From: Euhalothece natronophila Z-M001
GTDB lineage: Bacteria; Cyanobacteriota; Cyanobacteriia; Cyanobacteriales; Rubidibacteraceae
Assembly: GCF_007904085.1 (NCBI RefSeq)
Contig: NZ_CP042326.1
Coordinates: forward strand, 186,001 to 250,000
DNA length: 64,000 nt
Reading direction: 5' to 3'
In this document: piece after piece, positions 8,322 to 18,638 of the stretch
Numbering within the stretch: position 1 is the first letter of the stretch
Layout: each line of letters opens with the position of its first letter
Made by a program: the position numbers and the translations under genes
The notes under the pieces: model-generated
Seen by the model: only the letters and a program-made list of their open reading frames with translations
What the model was told of the DNA's origin: nothing
Databases searched by the model: none

Positions 8322-8432
8322 GAGCTTTCCTCCCTTAATTATCTCTGCCAAAAGGATAATAATTAAGTGTTTTTTCTGACTTCTAACCTAAGAGATATAT
8401 GTTTTAACACAGATTTTACTGAGTTGTCATGG

Positions 8433-8468
8433 TTTTTAGCAGGAGGGCTGAGAATCCTACCACTACAA
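8433..8468 (+). repeat. IS-end-like remnant shared with 50.7 kb
   Basis: This stretch (TTTTTAGCAGGAGGGCTGAG followed by AATCCTACCACTACAA) is about 94 percent identical, in inverted orientation, to 50704-50738. The latter directly follows two-hairpin element D. It lies just beyond the stop codon of the EcfT-type gene and is probably the trace of an IS end. Confidence 0.5.
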
Positions 8469-8535
8469 CTCGCGCGTTCGTTTCGCTGTACGACTGCGCA
8501 GGATCACTCGTCAATTCTTATTTACAAAAACCTAG

Positions 8536-9408
8536 TCAAGCACTACCCCAAGCTAAGCGTCCGCCTAAAAAGAGGACAATTGCCCCAACTGCTACCCAGT
8601 CTCTTCCTCGGAGGGTTAAACGATGCCATTGTACTTGGTGTTCATTGGGGCTGGTGAAGCCTCGCACTTCCATAGCCACGGCAATTTGTTCTGCTCTCAA
8701 TAATAAGTTTTCCAATAGCTTTTCTGCAAGCATTAACCATAAGCCAAAGCTGCGACGGAGTCCTAATTTTTTCCAATTAATCGCTCGGGTACTCACAGAA
8801 CGCATCAGGTTTTGAATTTCCTCTAAAACAAGGGGAATAAAGCGTAAGGAAAGGGTGAGAGTTAAAATGATTTCTGTAACGGGAATCCCAAGCCGCTTTA
8901 AGGGCTTCATTAGGGTTTCTAACCCTGCTGTAATTTCTTCTGGTGCGGTGGTTAAAAGATAAAGATTGGTACTATAAATGAGGGTAAAAATTAGGGTACT
9001 AACCCGAATACCTAGTTCTAAAGATCGTCGCGTTACAGTTACTCCTTGGTCAATTAAAACATACTGATAGTCAGTAGGTTGAGGTAAATCGAGATCGCTA
9101 CTGGGTAATCGTGGTTGATGGTCAATGGCAAGTCCATCATCAAAGATACAGGTTAAAACGAAAATAAAAAGGCTAATAACAATTAACCAAACCATTTGCT
9201 GTCGCCAAACGCGTGCAGGAATTCTGGCAATAAAGGTTAGTAAAATTAAGGCAATTACTAAGCCAATTCGCCAAAAAGGATTAGCAAGAATTGGGGTAAT
9301 TAAAAACCCCATTAACCAAGCTAATTTAATGCGAGGATCAAGATAATGTAACCAGGTTTGAGGCTCTTCTAAGTATAAGCCAATGGGTAGCGATCGCAGT
9401 AAGTCCAT
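8536..9408 (-). CDS. EcfT/CbiQ-type energy-coupling factor transmembrane protein
   Basis: EcfT is the membrane coupling subunit of ECF vitamin or metal importers, linking two ATPases to a substrate-binding S component. The 290-residue protein has about five membrane segments (for example LAWLMGFLITPILA, IGLVIALILLTFIA, MVWLIVISLFIFVLTCIF, VSTLIFTLIYSTNLYLL) and the cytoplasmic coupling helices with Ala-Arg-like motifs (SVSTRAINW and AVAMEVRGF). A hydrophilic insert of about 40 residues (DHQPRLPSSDLDLPQP) sits between the third and fourth segments. No ATPase or S component is adjacent, so it is presumably a solitary shared subunit. It lies 9 bp downstream of der. Confidence 0.87.
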   Translation of the reverse strand: MDLLRSLPIGLYLEEPQTWLHYLDPRIKLAWLMGFLITPILANPFWRIGLVIALILLTFIARIPARVWRQQMVWLIVISLFIFVLTCIFDDGLAIDHQPRLPSSDLDLPQPTDYQYVLIDQGVTVTRRSLELGIRVSTLIFTLIYSTNLYLLTTAPEEITAGLETLMKPLKRLGIPVTEIILTLTLSLRFIPLVLEEIQNLMRSVSTRAINWKKLGLRRSFGLWLMLAEKLLENLLLRAEQIAVAMEVRGFTSPNEHQVQWHRLTLRGRDWVAVGAIVLFLGGRLAWGSA

Positions 9409-9417
9409 TTATTAATA

Positions 9418-10788
9418 TTATACTCTAGTTGCACGATTGAGGCTATTTTCTTCTACTTCACGGGGGCGTTTACCGCGCCAAATTAAACGTAAAGGTGTTC
9501 CTTGAAAGCCTAACTGTTCTCGGAATTGACGGTCAATATAACGGCGATAGGGATCATTAAATCGCTTGGGATCATTCACAAATAAGGCAATGGTTGGGGG
9601 TTGACTACTCACTTGAGTGCCATAATAAATTCTCCCTTGTTTTCCTTGACGAGTGGTGGGGGGAGAATACCAAGCGGTGGCTTCTTGAATCACCTCATTA
9701 ATCACGGCGGTACTAACGCGGCGGCGATGTTCTTGGGCAACTGTTTGAATTAAATCAAAGATACTTTTGACCCTTTTTCCTGTCAAGGCACTAACAAAAA
9801 TAATCGGCGACCAGTGCATAAAATAAACGCGATCGCGCAACATTTTCTCATACTCATAAATCGTGTGGGAATCTTTTTCTAAGGCATCCCATTTATTCAC
9901 CACAATAATTGCAGCTTTTCCTTCATCTTCTATCCGTCCTGCAAGTTTCATATCTTGATCAGTAATACTTTCTAAAGCATCAATCACCAAGAGAACTACA
10001 TCAGAACGCCGAATCGCTTTAAAAGCACGATTAATACTAAAAAATTCTGCCCCATAACGGATATTTTTCTTTTTCCGAATCCCTGCGGTGTCAATCAGGC
10101 GATATCTTTGTCCTTGATGTTCTATTTCTAAATCAATGGCATCTCTAGTTGTTCCTGAAATTGAACTGACAATGGAACGACTAACCCCTGTTAAGGCATT
10201 TAATAAACTAGATTTTCCCACATTCGGACGACCAATAATCGTAACATTAATTTGTTCTTCATCCGCTTCAGGTAACTCTTCCACAGGGGGAAAACAAGGG
10301 TAAACTGCATCTAATAAATCCCCTGTTCCACTGCCATGAATCCCAGAAACAGGATAGGGTTCTCCTAATCCTAATTCCCAAAATTCGGCAGCTTGAATTA
10401 ATCCTTGTTCAGGAGATTCGCATTTATTAACGGCTAAGAAAACAGGGACTGATTGTTGACGTAACCATTCGGCTATTTCTTCATCACTAGCGGTGGGCCC
10501 TGTTTGTCCATCCACAACAAAAATCGCTGCCACGGCTTCTGATAAGGCTAACATGGCTTGTTGGCGAATTTCAGGTAAAAATTCACTGTCATCATCAAAG
10601 ACAATGCCCCCTGTATCTACCACTAAAAAATCGCGATCGCGCCAAAAACTCGGTTCATACAGTCGATCTCGGGTGATTCCAGCTTCATCATGAACAATGG
10701 CGTTGCGACTCCCCGTTAAACGGTTAACTAACGTTGATTTTCCCACATTAGGGCGACCGATAATAGCAACAATGGGTAACTTTTTCAT
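9418..10788 (-). CDS. der: ribosome-associated GTPase Der (EngA)
   Basis: Der is an essential double-GTPase needed for 50S ribosome assembly. The product of about 456 residues has two tandem G domains: G1 motifs GRPNVGKST (residue about 12) and GRPNVGKSS (about 187), G3 motifs DTGG and DTAG, and G4 motifs NKCE and NKWD. A KH-like C-terminal domain with the usual basic end ([12 protein letters not shown]) follows. The upstream TTG at 10791 is less likely than the ATG at 10788. It is followed after 9 bp by the EcfT gene on the same strand, an arrangement implying co-transcription but no obvious functional link. Confidence 0.96.
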   Translation of the reverse strand: MKKLPIVAIIGRPNVGKSTLVNRLTGSRNAIVHDEAGITRDRLYEPSFWRDRDFLVVDTGGIVFDDDSEFLPEIRQQAMLALSEAVAAIFVVDGQTGPTASDEEIAEWLRQQSVPVFLAVNKCESPEQGLIQAAEFWELGLGEPYPVSGIHGSGTGDLLDAVYPCFPPVEELPEADEEQINVTIIGRPNVGKSSLLNALTGVSRSIVSSISGTTRDAIDLEIEHQGQRYRLIDTAGIRKKKNIRYGAEFFSINRAFKAIRRSDVVLLVIDALESITDQDMKLAGRIEDEGKAAIIVVNKWDALEKDSHTIYEYEKMLRDRVYFMHWSPIIFVSALTGKRVKSIFDLIQTVAQEHRRRVSTAVINEVIQEATAWYSPPTTRQGKQGRIYYGTQVSSQPPTIALFVNDPKRFNDPYRRYIDRQFREQLGFQGTPLRLIWRGKRPREVEENSLNRATRV

Positions 10789-10878
10789 CAATCAATATGC
10801 GCCATTCACCTTGCGGTTTTAACGCACCCTCCTTAAACCTTTATTCTAATTTTCTTTTGGGAAATTGGTGGGAATATT

Positions 10879-11331
10879 TTAGAAGGGAATATCATCTAAA
10901 TTACTATCATCTTGAGACGTAGCTTCTGCTGGTTGGGATGGCTGTGACTGGGGAAACTGCACCACATTTTCTGAACTTGTGTCAGTATCAGTCTTGGCTT
11001 GGGAGGAAGGAGTAGGAACATTACCGCCACCGCCGACGCGATGAATGCGAGAAAGGGTAAACTCGGCACGTTTTTCCTTAAACCCTTCTTGACGTTCAAT
11101 AATGTTCATTCTCAGGCGACCTTCTAAAATTACCTGTTCCCCAGCTTGATAATTTTGAGAAACTTCAGTGCCTAAATCTCCCCAAGCAACCACTTTGAGG
11201 CTTGATGGGGGATCAGACTCTTTTAAACTGGGAAATTCCACCATCATATCGGCTAAGGGAGTTTGATTCTCTGGGGTATAACGTAACTGAGGTTGGCTGG
11301 TAATTGTTGCCATTAAAATACAACTATTCAT
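10879..11331 (-). CDS. ssb: single-stranded DNA-binding protein
   Basis: SSB coats single-stranded DNA in replication and repair and recruits partners by its acidic C-terminal tip. The 150-residue product has an OB fold (about residues 1-100: CILMATITSQPQLRYTPENQTPLADM... VILEGRLRMNI). A Gln/Ser/Pro-rich linker and the diagnostic tail DDIPF complete it. The N-terminal half is the cyanobacterial short variant that begins directly at the first strand. It lies upstream of der on the same strand with an 87-bp gap. Confidence 0.9.
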   Translation of the reverse strand: MNSCILMATITSQPQLRYTPENQTPLADMMVEFPSLKESDPPSSLKVVAWGDLGTEVSQNYQAGEQVILEGRLRMNIIERQEGFKEKRAEFTLSRIHRVGGGGNVPTPSSQAKTDTDTSSENVVQFPQSQPSQPAEATSQDDSNLDDIPF

Positions 11332-11408
11332 TTTATTCTCCGTAATTCAATTAATAAACTATACTTTAATTTTAGCAAATTTTGTCATTATTTTTCGACT
11401 CAAACTTC

Positions 11409-12173
11409 TTAAACAACAATCGGATCAAGCCAGCGCAAAACTTCTTTTTTCAGTTGCTCAATATCGCGATAAAACTGTTGTTTAAACCATTGTCCTAAGG
11501 CATCTAATGGGGAAAAACTACTGCCAGGATTCCAATTCCACTCTTTTGGATTAACAGGAGTTAGATGATTTCCAGAAAGCTGTAAATAAGAAATTAAACT
11601 GGGAGAATGCTGCTCAAGAATTGGCTTTAATTGTTCTGTTTGATCAATCGTATCGTTTTGGAATTGTACTAACAACGTTCGCGCTGGTTTATAGTCACTT
11701 CTTAGAATTTCGTAAGTTCGTTCTGGGGAAGGAGTAAATTCTAAATCAAATTCGACTAAATTATTTAGTTGTTCTACTAAGGGAACAGATTTTCGTGCTG
11801 GATAATTATTATAAGAAATTAATAAGTTTCCCGATCGCTGTACCTCATATAAACTATTAATCAGTAAATGCAATTTACACCCCATACTGTGTCCTAAGCC
11901 ATAGATGGGGAGATAGCGTCGGAATAACCCTGACCGTTGATAAGCCGTTTCAAAGCGGTTTAAAGCTCGCTGCGCGATCGCGCTATGATTCAAATCATTA
12001 AGAAAAGGGGTAGCAATAATCGCATATCCCTCCTCAGCTAGAGACTCCAACAGCCAACTGTACGTTACTTGTGGAGCAGTAGCAACAAAAGCCCCACCCA
12101 AAAAATGAATGATCCCTTTCGGCTGTGATGGTAACAATACTGAATTCCCTGCAATTTCTTCCCAATTAGCCAT
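11409..12173 (-). CDS. DUF1350 family alpha/beta-hydrolase-like protein
   Basis: A family shared by cyanobacteria and plastids, of unknown function. The 254-residue protein shows the hydrolase-like order: IIHFLGGAFVATAPQVTYSWLLE near the N-terminus, then GYAIIATPFLND, then a GLGHSMGCKLHLL nucleophile elbow with Ser in GHSMG (about residue 97). Whether it is an active hydrolase is not known. The ATG at 12173 is preferred to a TTG two codons upstream. It is divergent from the glutathione S-transferase gene, with a 66-bp shared upstream region. Confidence 0.85.
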   Translation of the reverse strand: MANWEEIAGNSVLLPSQPKGIIHFLGGAFVATAPQVTYSWLLESLAEEGYAIIATPFLNDLNHSAIAQRALNRFETAYQRSGLFRRYLPIYGLGHSMGCKLHLLINSLYEVQRSGNLLISYNNYPARKSVPLVEQLNNLVEFDLEFTPSPERTYEILRSDYKPARTLLVQFQNDTIDQTEQLKPILEQHSPSLISYLQLSGNHLTPVNPKEWNWNPGSSFSPLDALGQWFKQQFYRDIEQLKKEVLRWLDPIVV

Positions 12174-12239
12174 ACTCAATAACTCACTACGCCGTATTAA
12201 TGTTAACTTTTATGAAAGTAATGTTGCTGAAAAATTATC

Positions 12240-13034
12240 ATGTTAGAACTCTATCAATTTGAACTGTCTCAATATAGCGAAAAAGTCCGTTTCTTACTTG
12301 ATTATAAAGGGCTAGAATACCGTAAAATTGAAGTTACCCCTGGTGTCGGGCAAGTGGAAGTGTTCCAAATGTCAGGGCAAAGACAAGTCCCAGTGTTAAA
12401 AGACGGGGAAACTGTTGTCGCTGACTCCACCGAAATTGCCATGTACCTTGACCGCACCTACCCTGATCGTCCCTTAGTTCCCAGTAGTGCGAAAGAACGA
12501 GGATTAAGCCTAATGATGGAAGAATGGGCAGATGAGTCCATTGGCATCAAAAGCAGAAAAGCCTTTATTGGGGCTTTAAATCGCAATGAAGCCCTCCGCG
12601 CTGCGGTGTTACCCCCTGATACCCCTGATTTTGTAAAAAGCATTGTCAGTGGCATTCCCTCGGACTTATTAGAAACCATTGGCAGTGGCGTTGGTGTCGG
12701 CGGAGAAGCCTTAAAAGCGGCAGAAGGAAGTCTCAAACAAGATTTAGATGCTTTATGCTTAATTTTGGGAGAGCAGCCCTATCTTACGGGAAATACCCCC
12801 ACGTTAGCTGACTTTAGTGTCGCTGGTTTGAGCTTATTATTGAAATTCCCTGAAAAATCCTTCCTTGATCTCCCTGAACAACTCGCTGGAAAAGCCCTCC
12901 CGGGAATTGGGGATAACCCTGCTTATGAAGCCTTCTTTAATTGGCGCGATCGGCTTTATAATGATTACCGTCAAGCTACAGTTTCTACTAGCAGCACCAG
13001 CGCTTCCGCACCGAGTTCGATTGAGATTGAGTAA
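12240..13034 (+). CDS. glutathione S-transferase family protein
   Basis: A soluble GST-like protein of 264 residues. The N-terminal thioredoxin-fold domain (1-78) carries FELSQYSEKVRFLLDYKGL, with Ser at the usual catalytic region. The cis-Pro motif is RQVPVLKDG and the glutathione-binding DSTEIAMYLD follows. The C-terminal all-helical domain spans about 90-235 (LTGNTPTLADFSVAGLSLLL), with a Ser/Thr-rich disordered tail. Likely roles are peroxide or xenobiotic conjugation or isomerisation; no substrate can be read from the sequence. It is followed by a repeat-bearing gap of about 460 bp. Confidence 0.88.
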   Translation: MLELYQFELSQYSEKVRFLLDYKGLEYRKIEVTPGVGQVEVFQMSGQRQVPVLKDGETVVADSTEIAMYLDRTYPDRPLVPSSAKERGLSLMMEEWADESIGIKSRKAFIGALNRNEALRAAVLPPDTPDFVKSIVSGIPSDLLETIGSGVGVGGEALKAAEGSLKQDLDALCLILGEQPYLTGNTPTLADFSVAGLSLLLKFPEKSFLDLPEQLAGKALPGIGDNPAYEAFFNWRDRLYNDYRQATVSTSSTSASAPSSIEIE

Positions 13035-13148
13035 TTAAAATTTGTTACATGGAATCTAACAAATTCTGTTGCATACCGATCCCCCCTTCGCCCCTCTTAC
13101 TAAGGGCAGGGCTGTTTCATTCTCGGGGTTAAAATTGAAAGTAATCGC

Positions 13149-13380
13149 CTGAAACCCTTACATAGTAGGGAAATCGCGATTATTTTTTCTGATTTAACTT
13201 CTTCTTAAGAAAAAGGGGCTAAATTGCTTTCTTTTCCTAAAGTCTAGAATGAAGCACAAACCTGGAAGGGGATTTTGTCTCCCCATCTCCCTATCTCCCC
13301 ACCTCCCCACATGAGGGGAATTTCAGGAGAATGAAACGACCCTGGGGGGATTGGGGGGGATCGTCTAGTAGTGCTAGTTT
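13149..13380 (+). repeat. dispersed repeat R1, copy 1 (uninterrupted)
   Basis: About 232 bp, from GAAACCCTTACA to CTAGTAGTGCTAG. It matches the reverse complement of 53283-53615 along its whole length, including CTTCTTCTTAAGAAAAAG, GTCTAGAA, GTCTCCCCATCTCCC and ATTTCAGGAGAA. The 53-kb copy contains about 106 extra bases (a MITE) that this copy lacks. This element fills most of the gap between the GST gene and tocopherol cyclase; no gene was seen there. Confidence 0.8.
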
Positions 13381-13396
13381 ATCGAAATGTTATTAA

Positions 13397-14575
<1,179 letters not shown>

Positions 14576-14592
14576 GTTGATGATTATTAATT

Positions 14593-15837
14593 ATGAAACG
14601 AAATAAAGGTTATTGGTTATCTTTACTATTAACGGTAACAACACTTCCTGTTTTAGGTAGTTGTGCTGAATTAGCTTTTGATTCCCCCACAAATAATAAT
14701 TCGGAATCACCTGCTGAGTCTCCAGAGGAGGATTCAGAACTATTTTCTGAGAACTCTAATGAGAATAGTAATGATAATTCTGAGGAACGCCCCTTAAATC
14801 CCACGGCTGAGGATAGAAACTTTATTACGGATGTCGTGGAAGATACCAGTCCTGCAGTGGTACGAGTGGATGTGGAACGAGTGGTGGAAACGGAAATGCC
14901 TGAGATTTTTAATAATCCCTTTTTTGAGCGTTTCTTTGGGGATGCTATTCCTGAAAACCTTCCAGAAAGAAGACAAGAAGGACTAGGATCAGGATTTATT
15001 ATTGATAGTGATGGAACAATTTTAACTAATGCCCACGTGGTTGATAACGCTGATACCGTGATGATTGAGCTACGAGATGGGCGCAGTTATGAAGGGGAAG
15101 TTTTAGGAGAAGATCCCTTAACTGATATGGCGGTAATTCAAATTGATGCTGACGATTTGCCCACTATTCCTTTAGGGGATTCTGATGCGGTTAGACCGGG
15201 AGAATGGGCGATCGCGATCGGTAATCCTTTAGGCTTAGAAGAAACGGTGACAGTGGGCGTAATTAGTGGCACAGGGCGACCGGGTTCTGCCATTGGCGTT
15301 CCTGATAAACGAGTGCAGTTTATTCAAACTGATGCCGCTATTAACCCCGGTAATTCAGGAGGGCCCCTTTTAAATGCCCGTGGGGAAGTGATTGCCATTA
15401 ATACGGCAATGATTGGACAAGCCCAAGGCTTAGGATTTGCTGTTCCCATTAATACTGCGAGAGATGTTGCCCAACAGATTGTGGAAACAGGGCGAGTAGA
15501 ATATCCTTATGTGGGGGTTCGCATGGCAAGCCTCACTCCCGAAATTAAACGCCGTCTCGAAGAACAATTTGCACGGCAGGGTATCGAAATAGAAAGTGAT
15601 TCTGGAGTAGTGATTGTAGAAGTTGTTGAGGGATCCCCAGCAGCGCGATCGCGCTTACAACCCGGAGATATTATTAAAGAACTCAATGGGCAAACTGTCA
15701 CCGAATCAGAAGAAGTTCAGCGTCTTGTGGAACAGCAAAACATTGGCGATGAAGTAACGCTTTTGATTGAAAGAGCAGGAGACACTGAAGAAATTACGGT
15801 GGAATTAGAGGCGTTGCCTGTTGAAGATCAGCGTTAA
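14593..15837 (+). CDS. HtrA/Deg-family serine protease, lipoprotein
   Basis: Deg proteases degrade misfolded envelope or thylakoid-lumen proteins. The 414-residue product starts with a lipoprotein signal peptide (lipobox LGSC, Cys24), unusual for this family, then an acidic Asn/Glu/Ser linker to about residue 75. The trypsin-like domain has the full triad: His in TNAHVVD (about 151), Asp in DPLTDMAV (about 181), Ser in NPGNSGGPL (about 258). One C-terminal PDZ domain follows (about 300-400, with DIIKELNGQTV). A membrane-tethered HhoA/HhoB/HtrA paralogue is the best description. Confidence 0.92.
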   Translation: MKRNKGYWLSLLLTVTTLPVLGSCAELAFDSPTNNNSESPAESPEEDSELFSENSNENSNDNSEERPLNPTAEDRNFITDVVEDTSPAVVRVDVERVVETEMPEIFNNPFFERFFGDAIPENLPERRQEGLGSGFIIDSDGTILTNAHVVDNADTVMIELRDGRSYEGEVLGEDPLTDMAVIQIDADDLPTIPLGDSDAVRPGEWAIAIGNPLGLEETVTVGVISGTGRPGSAIGVPDKRVQFIQTDAAINPGNSGGPLLNARGEVIAINTAMIGQAQGLGFAVPINTARDVAQQIVETGRVEYPYVGVRMASLTPEIKRRLEEQFARQGIEIESDSGVVIVEVVEGSPAARSRLQPGDIIKELNGQTVTESEEVQRLVEQQNIGDEVTLLIERAGDTEEITVELEALPVEDQR

Positions 15838-15840
15838 CGG

Positions 15841-16464
15841 CTAGTCCCCTAATATTTCCGAACTATGATACCCGGTAACAATGCGTCTTCCATCTTTAAG
15901 TACATGAACCTCAATTTGGTCACTTCCCCAATTTAGTTGATCTTTGAGTGCGGGATTAAACACTCGCACTTGCTGATTGCGGGAAGACACTAGAGAAGTG
16001 GGATCATTAATCGCTTGGGAAGGAACATAAGGCCCATCAATGAGAATATCTAATTCATTAAGAAGGTCTGACGCTCCTTGTGGGGCTTTTCCTGATTGTA
16101 ACTCTTGCAGAGTAAAACCACTAAAGGACATCACATTTAAGCCTGCTGCCTTTAATTTTCGGGCAAGTTGAGTTAAAGCAGAGGCTTGCCAAAAGGGTTC
16201 TCCGCCTGAGAAGGTAACGCCCTGATTTTTAGGATTACTGAGGATTTGTTGGGCGACTTCCTCCACAGAAATCAGTTCATTAATTTCAAATGACCAAGAA
16301 TTGGGATTAAAACAACCAGAACAAGCGCGATCGCAGCCTTGAACCCAAACCACAGCCCTCACTCCTGGTCCATTCACTTGCGATTCATTTACATAGCCCA
16401 TAAGATTTAAGTATCCTGAAGGGATAGACGCATAAGGATGATTATTGATCGTTAATTCAGTCAT
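15841..16464 (-). CDS. nrdG: radical SAM protein, anaerobic ribonucleotide reductase activase type
   Basis: NrdG-type activases use a 4Fe-4S cluster and SAM to make the glycyl radical on class III ribonucleotide reductase. The 207-residue protein has the cluster motif CDRACSGC (Cys at about 44, 48 and 51), SAM-binding VTFSGGEPF, and the family sequence DILIDGPYV. No nrdD reductase gene is nearby, and cyanobacteria often carry this activase-like protein apart from any NrdD. The in vivo target is therefore uncertain. It is convergent with the HtrA gene, with only 3 bp between the stops. Confidence 0.85.
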   Translation of the reverse strand: MTELTINNHPYASIPSGYLNLMGYVNESQVNGPGVRAVVWVQGCDRACSGCFNPNSWSFEINELISVEEVAQQILSNPKNQGVTFSGGEPFWQASALTQLARKLKAAGLNVMSFSGFTLQELQSGKAPQGASDLLNELDILIDGPYVPSQAINDPTSLVSSRNQQVRVFNPALKDQLNWGSDQIEVHVLKDGRRIVTGYHSSEILGD

Positions 16465-16523
16465 TCTTAAAATCCTCCAAAATTAATTGTCTCTCTCAAT
16501 TAATTATCTTGACAAATTTAGGT

Positions 16524-17567
16524 ATGACCAAGGCAATTTCTCAACAAAAATTTTCTTTTCTTTCCTTTCTTCAAAAATTTAAAGGAAATACCGCTCTTTA
16601 CATCTATAAACGAATATTACAAGCAATACTGACACTTTTTTTAGCTTCAGTGCTTAGTTTTGCCATTATTCAACTTGCCCCTGGCGATTATCTCGACACA
16701 CTACGTCAAAATCCCCAAATTTCTAGCGAAACTATTCGAGATCTCGAACAACGATTTGGCTTAGATCAACCAGCCTTTGTCCAATACTGGTATTGGTTAG
16801 TAGGTATTATTACTCGTTTAGATTTTGGCACCAGCTTTGTTTATTCTCGCTCAGTAATAGATTTAATTCTAGAGCGAGTTCCAGCGACATTACTACTAAC
16901 TTTTGCCTCTATTTTCTTTACTTGGGCGATCGCGATTCCTTTAGGAATTTTTGGCGCAGTTAGACAAAATCAACCTTTAGATCGATTTCTACGAGTTCTG
17001 AGTTACTTAGGACAAGGATTTCCCAGTTTAATTACTGCCCTAATTTTACTATTTGTCGCTCAAGCTACATCTCCCTTGTTTCCTGTGGGGGGAATGACTA
17101 GCATTAATCACAATGAATTCTCACTTTTCGGAAGAATTTTAGATATTGGTTGGCACATGATCCTGCCAACAATTGCTCTTAGTGTCACTGGATTTGCGGG
17201 CTTACAACGAATTACTCGTGGGGAATTACTTGATGTGTTACGCCAAGACTATGTACAAACAGCAAGGGCAAAAGGCTTACCCGAAAACCGCGTAATTTAT
17301 GTTCATGCCCTCCGTAATGCCGTTAATCCTCTCATTACTCTCTTAGGATTTGAATTTGCGAACCTTCTGAGTGGGGCATTTATTGCCGAATTCTTCTTTA
17401 ATTGGCCAGGGTTAGGACGATTAATTTTACAAGCAGTGTTAGCTCAAGACCTATATTTAGTGATGGCTAGTTTAATGATTGGGGCTTTAATGTTAATTGT
17501 TGGCAATCTTTTAGCAGATTTGCTATTACAACAAGTTGATCCGAGGATTAAACTTGGTAACGATTAA
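16524..17567 (+). CDS. ABC transporter permease, DppB/OppB type
   Basis: A peptide/nickel-type ABC import permease of about 347 residues with six membrane segments. Its N-terminal signature (LQAILTLFLASVLSFAIIQLAPGD) is followed by the EAA coupling loop (TARAKGLPENRVIYVHALRNA) near residue 250. The C-terminal segments include FIAEFFFNWPGLGRLILQAV. The open frame starts at a TTG (16509); the ATG at 16524 is preferred. No partner permease, ATPase or binding protein is adjacent; holB follows after 6 bp. The other subunits are presumably elsewhere, as is common in cyanobacteria. Confidence 0.9.
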   Translation: MTKAISQQKFSFLSFLQKFKGNTALYIYKRILQAILTLFLASVLSFAIIQLAPGDYLDTLRQNPQISSETIRDLEQRFGLDQPAFVQYWYWLVGIITRLDFGTSFVYSRSVIDLILERVPATLLLTFASIFFTWAIAIPLGIFGAVRQNQPLDRFLRVLSYLGQGFPSLITALILLFVAQATSPLFPVGGMTSINHNEFSLFGRILDIGWHMILPTIALSVTGFAGLQRITRGELLDVLRQDYVQTARAKGLPENRVIYVHALRNAVNPLITLLGFEFANLLSGAFIAEFFFNWPGLGRLILQAVLAQDLYLVMASLMIGALMLIVGNLLADLLLQQVDPRIKLGND

Positions 17568-17573
17568 AACAAG

Positions 17574-18566
17574 ATGACGGTTTTCTCGCAATTAATTGGT
17601 CAGGAACAAGCAGTAGAATTATTAACCAGTGCAGTAAAAACACAACACATTGCCCCTGCTTATTTGTTTAGTGGGCCCCCGGGAGTGGGGCGTTATTTAG
17701 GCGCGATCGCGTTTAGCACTTTACTATTACAAGGGGAACAAAATTTATCCCTTGTCCGTCAAAAAGTGGAAGCAAAAAACCATCCTGACTTACTCACTGT
17801 TGAACCCACCTATCTACATCAGGGGAAACGCTACACAGAAGCCGAAGCCGAGGAAGCTGGCTTAAAACGCAAAGGATCACCTCAAATTCGGGTCGAGCAA
17901 ATTCGCGAAATTAGCCACTTTTTATCTCGTCCGCCTTTAGAAGCCCCCCGTGCCGTTGTCATCATTCAAGCCGCCCAGACTATGGCTGAAGCCGCCGCCA
18001 ATGCCCTCCTCAAAACCCTAGAAGAACCCGGACGGGCAACTATTATTTTAATTGCGCCTAGTCCTGATGCGCTTTTACCGACGCTAGTTTCTCGCTGTCA
18101 GCGTATTCCCTTTTCGCGGCTAGCCACTGCTGAATTAAAACAAGTCTTAGCACAAACCGAGCATAAGGACATTATAGAACAAGAAACTCTATGCGCGATC
18201 GCGCAAGGAAGTCCTGGGGAAGCCATTATTGCCAGTCAGCACTTACAAAATATTTCTTCTGACTTATTAGAGAAATTAGAAAAACTAATTCAATATGAGG
18301 AACAATCTTTTTTAAGTAACGTCACCTTTTCCCTAAGTTTAGCTAAAAAAATCGCCAATGAACTTGACTTTTTAACTCAACTTTGGTTAATTGATTACTT
18401 ACAACAATTATGCTGGAAAAACTACTTACAATCTAAAATTACAACTAACATTAAGTCTCAGTTACAATCCCTAGAAACAGCCCGTCAATATCTCAATAAT
18501 TATGTACAGCCCCGTTTAGTTTGGGAAATCACTTTGCTCGAAATCACTAGGACTTCCTTCCCCTAA
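17574..18566 (+). CDS. holB: DNA polymerase III clamp loader subunit delta'
   Basis: The delta' subunit is the rigid stator of the clamp loader that places the beta clamp on DNA. The 330-residue protein has an AAA+ fold: FSQLIGQEQAVELL at the start, a P-loop-like GPPGVGRYLG in which the usual Lys is Arg (delta' does not need ATPase activity), and the clamp-loader signature NALLKTLEEPG followed by LVSRCQRIPF, the SRC motif. The C-terminal collar is degenerate. It is 6 bp downstream of the permease gene. Confidence 0.9.
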   Translation: MTVFSQLIGQEQAVELLTSAVKTQHIAPAYLFSGPPGVGRYLGAIAFSTLLLQGEQNLSLVRQKVEAKNHPDLLTVEPTYLHQGKRYTEAEAEEAGLKRKGSPQIRVEQIREISHFLSRPPLEAPRAVVIIQAAQTMAEAAANALLKTLEEPGRATIILIAPSPDALLPTLVSRCQRIPFSRLATAELKQVLAQTEHKDIIEQETLCAIAQGSPGEAIIASQHLQNISSDLLEKLEKLIQYEEQSFLSNVTFSLSLAKKIANELDFLTQLWLIDYLQQLCWKNYLQSKITTNIKSQLQSLETARQYLNNYVQPRLVWEITLLEITRTSFP

Positions 18567-18638
18567 TTTTCACAAAACTAGCAATAAACTAGAGTCAACC
18601 TTGCTAATATAAATAGGTGTAGCCACTTCCTTACTGTA

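Noticed and set aside
8367-8815. Two plus-strand frames opposite the EcfT-type gene
   Set aside because: No recognisable protein features, and the minus strand clearly encodes the transporter subunit.
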